A stretch of 21,671 bases of DNA from positions 1 through 21,671 of IMG/VR virus record IMGVR_UViG_3300031673_009057, one strand, 5' to 3'. Made by a program: the position numbers and the translations under genes. Below the pieces are notes generated by a model, which worked only from the letters and a program-made list of their open reading frames with translations, searched no databases and was not told the DNA's origin. Below, piece after piece: positions 14,992 to 20,831 of the stretch (position 1 is its first letter; each line of letters opens with the position of its first letter). Source of the DNA: a virus.

Positions 14992-15128
14992 AGAAACCAT
15001 ACGCCGGTGGTGACATAGTTAAAATAAGCACCAAGTAATATTCCAACAACAGCAAAAATACCTGTAATAAAAAGAAGTAATAATAATGGTTTAAGTGATT
15101 TCCAATTTATAAATTCTTTTGTTGTCAT
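14988..15128 (-). CDS. Small single-span membrane protein (46 aa)
   Basis: This gene is short and easy to miss. The ATG overlaps the stop of the Cys-rich gene as ATGA, so translation is coupled. The product begins 'MTTKEFINWKSLKP', followed by a hydrophobic helix 'LLLLLFITGIFAVVGILLGAY' split at about residues 15-36, then 'FNYVTTGVWFL'. Charge placement suggests a cytoplasmic N terminus. The stop meets the tube-cap stop on the opposite strand. A role at the host membrane (lysis control, exclusion, inhibition) is possible but not shown. Confidence 0.65.
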   Translation of the reverse strand: MTTKEFINWKSLKPLLLLLFITGIFAVVGILLGAYFNYVTTGVWFL

Positions 15129-15337
15129 AATAAAAACATCCCATCAAGTCCGAAGTCAATGCTAAAAAGAACACACTTAACTTTTTTAAACTCATTACAA
15201 GAATCATTGCACGTACAGTCCACCAAGTCAGTAGACTTAACTTTTTTAAATACTTGTATTTCATGTGGCTCAGCGTGATCACATCCATTTGTATCTTCAC
15301 ATATACTAGCTCTATTACAAATTACTTTTTGGTTCAA
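15125..15337 (-). CDS. Small Cys-rich protein (70 aa)
   Basis: The start is TTG with AGGAGA 8 bases upstream; no ATG start is available in the frame at this end. It has seven Cys: 'MNQKVICNRASICEDTNGCDH' (C7, C13, C19) with 'AEPHEI', then 'LVDCTCNDSCNEFKKVKC'. The spacing, with His residues, suggests one or two metal (zinc) sites. Phages often carry such 'C..C..C.H..PHE' mini-proteins of unknown function. It is the first gene of a two-gene minus-strand island read from a TATAAT box at 15360-15365. Confidence 0.65.
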   Translation of the reverse strand: MNQKVICNRASICEDTNGCDHAEPHEIQVFKKVKSTDLVDCTCNDSCNEFKKVKCVLFSIDFGLDGMFLL

Positions 15338-15349
15338 AACTCTATCTCC

Positions 15350-15365
15350 TATAAATAGTATTATA
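15350..15365. promoter_or_regulatory. Divergent promoter region: late (+) and early-like (-)
   Basis: Plus strand: TATAAATA at 15350-15357, exact T4 late consensus, predicted start near 15363, only about 2 nt before the ATG at 15365. Minus strand: TATAAT at 15365-15360, a sigma70-type -10 box with a poor -35, predicted start near 15353, suitable for the gene at 15337. The two overlap, so late and early transcription would exclude each other here. Confidence 0.6.
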
Positions 15366-15793
15366 TGAAATTTAAAAATTATATAAATGAAGTACTCAGT
15401 AAAAAGACTCCATTAACAAATGTCTCCAGTCCTGGTGCCTATCAATTAAGATTCAAAGCCGCTGGTGAAGAGTGGATGTTTTTAGCCAATGATACAACAT
15501 TCTCAGACGACTGGGATATATACTTCACTAAAGTAAATGTTGATCCTCTTGATCCATGGACTTTAAAGGGTGACATTGGATCAAAAGTATTTGAAGTATT
15601 CGCCGGTGTTGCTGAGTCACTTAAAAAATTTATTAAAGAAAATGACCCTGAGTACTTTCACTTCACAGCACAAGGTGAAAGCAGGATCAAGCTCTACAAG
15701 AAACTCTCCAAACTAATCGAAAGAAAAACTGGTTACGAACATATAACTACAAAGACTAAAGGCAAATCAGTTATCTTTTACTTTTCTAAATAA
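15365..15793 (+). CDS. Paralogue A of a head-targeted-like protein family (142 aa)
   Basis: It starts 'MKFKNYINE', a match to the T4 capsid-targeting type (I-N-E at 7-9). The body shares with the genes at 16538, 19818 and 20351 a beta segment ('EEWMFLANDTTFSDDWDIYFT') and the C-terminal block 'VFEVFAGVAESLKKFIKEN', 'DPEYFHFTAQGESRIKLYKKLSKLI'. The family is not one I can name. No Shine-Dalgarno precedes the start; the late box TATAAATA is 7 bases upstream, so the mRNA is probably almost leaderless. The stop overlaps the minus-strand gene end by 8 bases. Confidence 0.8.
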   Translation: MKFKNYINEVLSKKTPLTNVSSPGAYQLRFKAAGEEWMFLANDTTFSDDWDIYFTKVNVDPLDPWTLKGDIGSKVFEVFAGVAESLKKFIKENDPEYFHFTAQGESRIKLYKKLSKLIERKTGYEHITTKTKGKSVIFYFSK

Positions 15794-16097
15794 TAAACAG
15801 TTCCTCTGGTAACTCAAACAATTCCCCGCTTATTCCCCACTCATCTTCTTTCATTAAGTCACACTCCTTAAAAGAGTACATCCGAAACCTATGTGTTAAT
15901 TCGTCATAATCATCTACCAACACTGTATACATTCGTCCAAAACTAAAGTGATCTTCATCATAACTAGTAACAATTCCACTTGAAGGATTAGGTATTTTAC
16001 CTACCAAATGAGGCTTCAGCATTCTATCAAGTCCTAATATTTGACCACAGCTTTTATCTAATAACTTAACTCTATCTCCATTTTTAAATTTTCTCAT
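15786..16097 (-). CDS. Hypothetical protein with SH3-like N terminus (103 aa)
   Basis: It begins 'MRKFKNGDRVKLLDKS', the 'GDxVxLLD' strand-turn pattern common in small SH3/KOW-like barrels, and continues with 'GIVTSYDEDHFSFGRMYTVLVDDYDE' (beta-rich) and an acidic tail 'ELFELPEELFII'. The start overlaps the upstream gene's stop (ATGA). It is the second gene of a minus-strand pair probably read early from 16487-16515. No family named. The 'GDIVKV' start of its partner at 16459 is similar, so the pair may be distantly related. Confidence 0.7.
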   Translation of the reverse strand: MRKFKNGDRVKLLDKSCGQILGLDRMLKPHLVGKIPNPSSGIVTSYDEDHFSFGRMYTVLVDDYDELTHRFRMYSFKECDLMKEDEWGISGELFELPEELFII

Positions 16098-16459
16098 AAT
16101 AAAAAATCCATATCACTAAACATTTGACTCTTTTTTTCTATTTTCAGTCCATCAAAACTAATAATAAACTGTCTGCAATCATAGGCTCTTTCAATTAATG
16201 CAATTGAACCATATGTATTAAGTGTCACACATACATCACCATTATCAACTATATTGTCATATATCCATTTACAACTTCTATCTTTCCGGGCCTTAGAAGA
16301 ATCTAAATCACGAAACGATCCTTGATTTTCATTCCATAATCTCATAATATAGGAACTTACATCAGCACCTAATCTAACAGCCATTTCAACATATGTTGTA
16401 TACTGGTACCCATTATCAGTGACTTTTACTATATCACCTATCTCAATTTCAATTCTCAT
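16094..16459 (-). CDS. Hypothetical protein, SH3-like N terminus (121 aa)
   Basis: I chose ATG 16459 (MRIEIEIGDIVKV) because GGAAGG lies 7 bases upstream; an ATG at 16474 would add five residues without a site. The N-terminal 'IGDIVKVTDNGYQYTTYVEMAVRLGAD' looks like a small beta barrel; 'DNGDVCVTLNTYGSIALIERAYDCRQFIISFDGLKI' continues the beta pattern. The combination is typical of small early phage proteins of unknown role. It is the first gene after a good sigma70-type promoter. Confidence 0.7.
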   Translation of the reverse strand: MRIEIEIGDIVKVTDNGYQYTTYVEMAVRLGADVSSYIMRLWNENQGSFRDLDSSKARKDRSCKWIYDNIVDNGDVCVTLNTYGSIALIERAYDCRQFIISFDGLKIEKKSQMFSDMDFLL

Positions 16460-16486
16460 ATATAAACCTTCCAATAGTTTTTTCTT

Positions 16487-16515
16487 ATTATAACATACTC
16501 AGCTAAAAAAGTAAA
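16487..16515 (-). promoter_or_regulatory. Sigma70-type (early-like) promoter, minus strand
   Basis: -35 TTTACT (16515-16510) and a perfect -10 TATAAT (16492-16487) are separated by 17 bp. Transcription would begin near 16480 and give a leader of about 20 nt with the GGAAGG site of the gene at 16459. It lies back to back with the plus-strand late promoter at 16522. Confidence 0.7.
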
Positions 16516-16521
16516 TAATCT

Positions 16522-16529
16522 TATAAATA
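16522..16529 (+). promoter_or_regulatory. Late promoter, nearly leaderless
   Basis: TATAAATA is an exact T4 late consensus. By T4 geometry transcription starts near 16535, about 3 nt before ATG 16538; no Shine-Dalgarno lies between. The arrangement repeats that at 15350-15365. Confidence 0.7.
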
Positions 16530-16537
16530 GCTTAGAC

Positions 16538-16972
16538 ATGAAACAAAAACTGGAAGAATATATAACTGAACTCGCCATGAAGAGTGACACGGACATTGAT
16601 CTTGGTCATAAGAAAGGTGATTACTTCAATGCTAAAATCACTTTAGGAAGCGGTGATATATGGTATTTCAATGCCGAAAATGATATGGGTGATGGTGATT
16701 GGAGTATTGTTTTTTATGCGCCATCAATGAGTCCGGGTATAAGAGGAGACAAAAACAAAGTAGCACTTGAAACATTTGCTGCTGTTGAGAAACTAGTTAA
16801 AGATTTTATAGATAAAGAAAAACCAGAACGATTTCACTTCACCGGTCAGGGTACCAGCCGAGTGAAGTTATATAATACTTTAGCTAAAAAGATTCTCAAA
16901 TCTGGAAAATATGAAAAGGGACCAGATATGAAAATGCTACAAGGTGCTGCTTGGAGTTTTGTTAAGAAATGA
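16538..16972 (+). CDS. Paralogue B of the head-targeted-like family (144 aa)
   Basis: The N terminus 'MKQKLEEYITE' ends in I-T-E at residues 9-11, a predicted prohead-protease site. The conserved core is 'DIWYFNAENDMGDGDWSIVFY' and 'ALETFAAVEKLVKDFIDKEK', 'PERFHFTGQGTSRVKLYNTLAKKIL', aligned with the genes at 15365, 19818 and 20351. It is more diverged in the first 40 residues, as expected if that part is removed or only a signal. No Shine-Dalgarno; a late promoter ends 8 bases upstream. Confidence 0.8.
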   Translation: MKQKLEEYITELAMKSDTDIDLGHKKGDYFNAKITLGSGDIWYFNAENDMGDGDWSIVFYAPSMSPGIRGDKNKVALETFAAVEKLVKDFIDKEKPERFHFTGQGTSRVKLYNTLAKKILKSGKYEKGPDMKMLQGAAWSFVKK

Positions 16973-16983
16973 AATTTAATAAA

Positions 16984-16999
16984 TGCCTTTAAAAGGGCA
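16984..16999 (+). other. Leader hairpin before the gene at 17014
   Basis: TGCCTT pairs with AGGGCA (one G-T pair) around a 4-nt loop, after an AATAAATG box at about 16977. The layout (box, hairpin, AGGGAT, ATG) copies that before the sheath gene in miniature. A weak element. Confidence 0.35.
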
Positions 17000-17013
17000 G
17001 GGATAAAAGTAAA

Positions 17014-17382
17014 ATGAAAATAGAAGAAAGGATTGATATGTACATTGGAGAAGCTAAAAGTAAAAAGGTTAAGTTTCCAAGAATGAACAACTTACAGCTA
17101 CTCAAAGTTAAACATGTTTTTAAAAATATAATGGAGTTTGGAGATAACACTATTGATAAAAATTCATTTACTATTGATGTAGTCTACTCCAAAGATGTGG
17201 AAATAGCTAAGTCATATAAACTTGTAACGACAACACAAAAGGCACCAAAGGGAATGTATGGTTATGAAAATTTAAAAGATGAAGAACGAATGCTTGTTTA
17301 CCCAACACAACTAGGACTTCATCTTATGGCAGCAATGCAACAGCATAAAGAATTACGAACGGATAAAAGGATTAAGCTATGA
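17014..17382 (+). CDS. Putative internal head protein with IGE-A targeting motif (122 aa)
   Basis: The N terminus 'MKIEERIDMYIGEAKSKK' gives I-G-E followed by A, the same bases of recognition as the T4 internal proteins ('FIAE' then A). The mature part is basic and of mixed structure ('FPRMNNLQLLKVKHVFKNIM', 'FTIDVVYSKDVEIAKSY', 'LVYPTQLGLHLMAAMQQHKEL'). High Lys content fits a DNA-associated packaged protein. I recognise no family. The stop overlaps the next ATG (ATGA). Confidence 0.75.
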   Translation: MKIEERIDMYIGEAKSKKVKFPRMNNLQLLKVKHVFKNIMEFGDNTIDKNSFTIDVVYSKDVEIAKSYKLVTTTQKAPKGMYGYENLKDEERMLVYPTQLGLHLMAAMQQHKELRTDKRIKL

Positions 17383-17495
17383 CCAGAGCAGAATTAGAAG
17401 CCAAACGAAAAGCCAGACTGGCAATGATAAAAAATAGAGAACAAAAAGTACGAACTGGATGTGGTGGATGTAAGAAGAAAGCAGAAAAAAAATAA
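17379..17495 (+). CDS. Tiny basic CxxC protein (38 aa)
   Basis: Its ATG overlaps the preceding stop as ATGA, and AAAAGGATT lies upstream. The sequence is a helix 'MTRAELEAKRKARLAMIKNR' followed by 'EQKVRTGCGGCKKKAEKK'. C-G-G-C flanked by Lys could be a metal or redox site, perhaps half of a zinc site formed with a partner. Small phage proteins with a terminal CxGC or CGGC are common, with unknown role. Coupled translation on both sides supports it as real. Confidence 0.65.
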   Translation: MTRAELEAKRKARLAMIKNREQKVRTGCGGCKKKAEKK

Positions 17496-17508
17496 AAAGG
17501 AAAAACAA

Positions 17509-17769
17509 ATGAAATTCAAAGACTATGTAAATGAAAAAATGGATGAATCCATTATACCTAAAAAAATTGCACATTGGGTCACCTCAAAAATAACAGATAA
17601 GAAAGTATTATTAAAGATGTCTACTGCGTTTGCAAATGCATATAATGAAAAAACAATGACAGGAAAATCCGGTGATATTGAAAAGCACTTAAGAAGTATG
17701 ATTGACTCAGGTAAAATAAAAAATGGAAAGGAATTTGCAGAGTACGTAATAAAAAAATATAAAAAATGA
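17509..17769 (+). CDS. Small protein with capsid-targeting-like N terminus (86 aa)
   Basis: I chose ATG 17509 because AAAAGGA lies 8 bases upstream; the frame is open further up to 17461. The N terminus 'MKFKDYVNE' is almost the same as that of the gene at 15365 ('MKFKNYINE'), with V instead of I at the cleavage motif. The rest is basic and helical ('IAHWVTSKITDKKVLLKMSTAFANAY', 'GKEFAEYVIKKYKK'). The stop overlaps the next ATG as ATGA. Confidence 0.75.
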   Translation: MKFKDYVNEKMDESIIPKKIAHWVTSKITDKKVLLKMSTAFANAYNEKTMTGKSGDIEKHLRSMIDSGKIKNGKEFAEYVIKKYKK

Positions 17770-17969
17770 AACTAAAATATCACTTACTAAATGAAGAAGG
17801 TATAGCCACTCAAAAAGATATGACTGGTCACGCCCACCTTGGAGAAGTCAACGAAGATGGTGATGGTAAAACAGTAGAGTGTCTGGGTTGCCAAACTGAA
17901 CACGTTCATAAAATATTCCAATGGCTAGTACAACCAGCCGATGGTCATACACATAATTTAAAGGATTAA
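17766..17969 (+). CDS. Small His/Cys-rich protein, possible metal binder (67 aa)
   Basis: It starts 'MKLKYHLLNE' (L-N-E at 8-10, targeting-type). The remaining residues hold three H-x-H type clusters, 'GHAHLGEV', 'EHVHKIFQW' and 'GHTHNL', plus 'CLGCQ' and a Gly/Asp-rich 'NEDGDGKT'. The pattern 'GHAH...DGDGKT...H.H.I..W.V.PADGHTH' recurs in phage and bacterial small proteins and suggests zinc or other divalent metal binding. The function is not known. It sits between the 86-aa gene and the SprT-like gene. Confidence 0.75.
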   Translation: MKLKYHLLNEEGIATQKDMTGHAHLGEVNEDGDGKTVECLGCQTEHVHKIFQWLVQPADGHTHNLKD

Positions 17970-17971
17970 CT

Positions 17972-18709
17972 ATGTATCTATTTGATGGAGTAGAAGGCAG
18001 CGAAAACATACGAGTTATGTATGATGAGTTGAACAAACAGTATTTTGGTAATTCTCTGCCAAAAATTAAAGTTGAATGGGACGGTAGACTAAAAAAAGCC
18101 ATAGGTAGGGCTAAGGTAAAGTGGAGAAACTTCGTGGGAGCCAAACCAGAGATTGATATATCCTCGCTAAAAATAACTATGAGTAAATCTTATGATTTAA
18201 GTTATCAAGATACACAAGCAGTCATGTTACATGAAATGGTTCACATCCAGTTATACGTGAATGGCAATCTTAGCAAACACCACGGCACTGGTGCTTTCGA
18301 TGGACAGATAAGACGATTCAGAAAAGAATCCGGTCTGAATGTTCCATTCAAAGAAAGCAGTTTCAAAACATCACCTAATGCACCAGCTAAAGAAGGTTAT
18401 TTAGCAATACTTCATACATCTGGTGGCACAGGTATTTGTGTTTACTCAACTCCTTTTATCAAAAAGAACTGGAGAGAACTAACCAATTTTCTTGGTAGCT
18501 TTATTCCATCTGGTAAGGTTAGACAAATGGAGTTATGGAAAGTAAAACATCCTATAATCAAAAATTCAACAGGTAAAAGATCACTCAGAAAAATTAGTTG
18601 GACTATCAAAACCACAGAAGAAATAGAATCAATTAAAAAATCAGGTTTTAAATGGGCAGAGTTCGGAGCCGGAATAAAAAAAGTAGATAGCAAAAGGGCG
18701 GGATTATGA
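17972..18709 (+). CDS. SprT-like zinc metalloprotease
   Basis: The product is 245 residues. The N-terminal SprT-like domain (about 1-125) has 'MYDELNKQYFGNSLPKIKVEW' typical of the family start, and the active site 'VMLHEMVHIQLYV' (H87, E88, H91) with the third ligand likely H104 in 'SKHHGTGAFDGQIRRF'. SprT/Spartan proteins cut proteins attached to DNA, including DNA-protein crosslinks. A second beta-rich region (about 130-245) begins 'GYLAILHTSGGTGICVYS' and carries 'VRQMELWKVKHP'; it is unlike the Spartan tail and may bind substrate. No capsid-targeting motif is visible, unlike its neighbours. The stop overlaps the next ATG. Confidence 0.85.
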   Translation: MYLFDGVEGSENIRVMYDELNKQYFGNSLPKIKVEWDGRLKKAIGRAKVKWRNFVGAKPEIDISSLKITMSKSYDLSYQDTQAVMLHEMVHIQLYVNGNLSKHHGTGAFDGQIRRFRKESGLNVPFKESSFKTSPNAPAKEGYLAILHTSGGTGICVYSTPFIKKNWRELTNFLGSFIPSGKVRQMELWKVKHPIIKNSTGKRSLRKISWTIKTTEEIESIKKSGFKWAEFGAGIKKVDSKRAGL

Positions 18710-18957
18710 AACTAAGACAAGCACTAAACGAGGGCAAGATGGTAGAAAAGGTACTCAAAAAATTAAACGACCATCATGTAGAAGAAGTAAAGAGAGGAAA
18801 AGCGTTAAGAATTATTATTCGAAGAATGATTGACTCTATCAACGATACAGCTGATCTTCAAGACATACATAACTCATTGGATTTAAATAATGATCTGGAA
18901 AGTGATGTTGCAGGAATGTTATATAACAGAGGTGGAAAACTGGGAACAAAAATATGA
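18706..18957 (+). CDS. Small helical protein with capsid-targeting-like N terminus (83 aa)
   Basis: It starts by ATGA overlap with the SprT-like gene. The N terminus 'MKLRQALNE' ends in L-N-E before G. The mature part 'KMVEKVLKKLNDHHVEEVKR' continues as basic helices and ends with 'ESDVAGMLYNRGGKLGTKI'. No family recognised. Coupling to the protease gene suggests coordinated production. Confidence 0.75.
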   Translation: MKLRQALNEGKMVEKVLKKLNDHHVEEVKRGKALRIIIRRMIDSINDTADLQDIHNSLDLNNDLESDVAGMLYNRGGKLGTKI

Positions 18958-18990
18958 TGATACAAAGCGAGATTTGAAAATAAAATAATT

Positions 18991-19821
18991 ATGAGACTAA
19001 CTCAATACCTAACAGAATTTCAGGACACTGAAAGTCAAACCAAAAGCCGAGTAAAGAAAATTGATAAAACTAAAGCACAAGACCTATTGAAGTCAAAGTG
19101 TAAAAAAGCAGTAGTTGATTTTCTCACCCATGGTGTACACATTCAAAGGTTTGCAAACGACGCAAGAAATATGGAATATGGTTTTCTTGATGCCTCAAAT
19201 CTTCCACCTCGACTATCCAGGAATAGCCAGAACTACTATACTCTGATAATCAACGATGATCCATCCTGGAAAGGATATCCAAAAAGACAGATAATAGGTA
19301 CAAAAAAAAATAGGATTATGGAAACAACTCCTGGTTTGTGGCATATTTTTCCATTCGATGGAGTCAAAGTAGGTATTGTTCCAGGATATGATATATGGGA
19401 TTCATTCTCAAATTTAAGTAGTGAAGTCGGAATTATGGCAAGAAGATATAATGAGTTCATTTCCATGATGTTAAATTATGGAAATACTAACATTAGTCGG
19501 ACATTTGATAAAAGACTAGCCGAGTTTAAACAAGCGTGTAAGAACACAGACAAATGGATCGCTGATAATGATGGCATTGAAAATGTTGTCAAAGAAAGAT
19601 TTCCAAATCTTGATTCCAGTAAAAAGTCACTGAATAACTATAATGGTGATTACTATAAATCAATACTACATTACTATAACCCAAAGGGATTCAACGTCAG
19701 TACTCCAGGAAGCATGACAGGGAAAGATGGAAATGAAGTATGGCTCGATGGTCCCGCGGTATATTTAAACTCAATTATCTCATTGGAAACAATACAAAGT
19801 ATAATGGGATACTCAGCATGA
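18991..19821 (+). CDS. Large putative head-packaged protein, weak ADP-ribosyltransferase-like features
   Basis: The product is 276 residues and starts 'MRLTQYLTE' (L-T-E, targeting-type). The central part contains 'VHIQRFAND' (R53), 'NSQNYYTLIINDDPSWKGYPKRQIIGT' split at residues 78-103, then 'GLWHIFPFDGVKVGIVPGYDIWDSF'. This series recalls a recurrent phage protein pattern ('YRG', 'SANTSNYYT', 'PKRS..CST', '..Y.VFP.DGAKIGV') whose order (Arg, Ser/Asn-strand, aromatic strand) resembles ADP-ribosyltransferase folds. The resemblance is weak: no clear E-x-E is visible. If real, it would be a functional counterpart of T4 Alt, which is packaged and injected. No Shine-Dalgarno is obvious upstream of 18991. 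The stop overlaps the next ATG. Confidence 0.75.
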   Translation: MRLTQYLTEFQDTESQTKSRVKKIDKTKAQDLLKSKCKKAVVDFLTHGVHIQRFANDARNMEYGFLDASNLPPRLSRNSQNYYTLIINDDPSWKGYPKRQIIGTKKNRIMETTPGLWHIFPFDGVKVGIVPGYDIWDSFSNLSSEVGIMARRYNEFISMMLNYGNTNISRTFDKRLAEFKQACKNTDKWIADNDGIENVVKERFPNLDSSKKSLNNYNGDYYKSILHYYNPKGFNVSTPGSMTGKDGNEVWLDGPAVYLNSIISLETIQSIMGYSA

Positions 19822-20312
19822 GATTCTATAACATCATAAATGAAAAAATAGACCTTAACTATAGGCTTAAGGCCAGTGAAGTGTATGACTCAAAGGACTC
19901 CTATGAAATTGAGTTTAACATTGGTGAAACCGGATACACATTCGAAGCTGAACCGTATTTTCTTGAAGACAGTGAAGGAATGAAAAAGGAACTAGGATTT
20001 GATCCCGACTACGATAGCAATGTAGTCATTTGGAGCATTGCCTTCAAACTGGATTCGGACCCCTTCAACCCATTTGGTATAACTGGTGAGCAGGGCATGA
20101 AGGCCATGGAAGTCTTCTCCGCTGTGGCAGTGTGTTTAAAAAAATTCATTCTAACCAAGCGTCCCGAGTACTTTTCATTCTCAGCTAAGGAACGATCCAG
20201 AGTAAATCTGTATTCCAGGTTTGCTAAAATGATACCAAAGATCACAGGAAAATACACAATGAAAGAATTTACACACAAGTCGAATAAGTACTTTTTATTT
20301 GTGAGGAACTAA
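19818..20312 (+). CDS. Paralogue C of the head-targeted-like family (164 aa)
   Basis: ATG 19818 overlaps the previous stop (ATGA); the frame is open up to 19740, inside the previous gene, but the targeting motif starts at 19818: 'MRFYNIINE' (I-N-E). The conserved family parts are 'YTFEAEPYF', 'VVIWSIAFK', and 'AMEVFSAVAVCLKKFILTKR', 'PEYFSFSAKERSRVNLYSRFAKMI'. It carries a longer insert in the first half than copies A and B ('LEDSEGMKKELGFDPDYD'). Confidence 0.8.
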   Translation: MRFYNIINEKIDLNYRLKASEVYDSKDSYEIEFNIGETGYTFEAEPYFLEDSEGMKKELGFDPDYDSNVVIWSIAFKLDSDPFNPFGITGEQGMKAMEVFSAVAVCLKKFILTKRPEYFSFSAKERSRVNLYSRFAKMIPKITGKYTMKEFTHKSNKYFLFVRN

Positions 20313-20350
20313 TGCGATTCGGCAACCACAATTTGTAGGCAAGGAGCTTT

Positions 20351-20827
20351 ATGCAAGATTTCACTAGATGGGAAGAATATTACTTAATTGAAAAGCTAGA
20401 CCTGAATGTACCTGTAAAGGTTACAGTCAATAACAAGATATTGTGGCAAGCTACATGGGAAGTAAATGGAGTGAAGTTTAGGTTTGTAGCTGAAAATGAT
20501 GATGATTGGGAGGATGAATTTCCAGAGTGGAGTATAACCTTTTGGAACATGTCTACGCCTTCTATTTTTTCCTCTGGTAGTACAGATTTAACAGGTGATA
20601 TGGGTGCTTCCTCTTTAAAGGTTTTCTCAGGGGTTGCTAGTGCCTTTAAGAAATTCATTCGAGTAAAGAAACCCCAACACTTCTTTTTCTCCGCAGAAGA
20701 GCCTAGCCGTGTAAGGCTTTACAATAGGCTCGCCAAGATGATCGCCAGTGAATTTCACTATAAAATGATGAAAGATAATGATGGTTCCAATACGTTTTAT
20801 GGGTTCACAAAGAAATACTCATCCTGA
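20351..20827 (+). CDS. Paralogue D of the head-targeted-like family (158 aa)
   Basis: AAGGAG lies 6 bases before ATG 20351. The N terminus 'MQDFTRWEEYYLIE' ends in L-I-E at residues 12-14, acidic rather than basic, and the least typical of the set. Family core: 'FRFVAENDDDWEDEFPEWSI', 'SSLKVFSGVASAFKKFIRVK', 'PQHFFFSAEEPSRVRLYNRLAKMI'. A DDDWEDE acidic patch matches the 'D-D-W' stretch of copies A and B. The gene ends four bases before a convergent minus-strand gene. Confidence 0.8.
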   Translation: MQDFTRWEEYYLIEKLDLNVPVKVTVNNKILWQATWEVNGVKFRFVAENDDDWEDEFPEWSITFWNMSTPSIFSSGSTDLTGDMGASSLKVFSGVASAFKKFIRVKKPQHFFFSAEEPSRVRLYNRLAKMIASEFHYKMMKDNDGSNTFYGFTKKYSS

Positions 20828-20831
20828 ATAC

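Noticed and set aside
15091-15300. 69-aa minus-strand frame overlapping the Cys-rich gene
   Set aside because: The overlapping frame at 15125-15337 has a placed Shine-Dalgarno, patterned cysteines and ATGA coupling to the next gene; this one has none of these.
19740-19817. Longer N terminus for the gene at 19818
   Set aside because: The extension lies within the previous gene, and the targeting-type motif and ATGA overlap both mark 19818 as the start.
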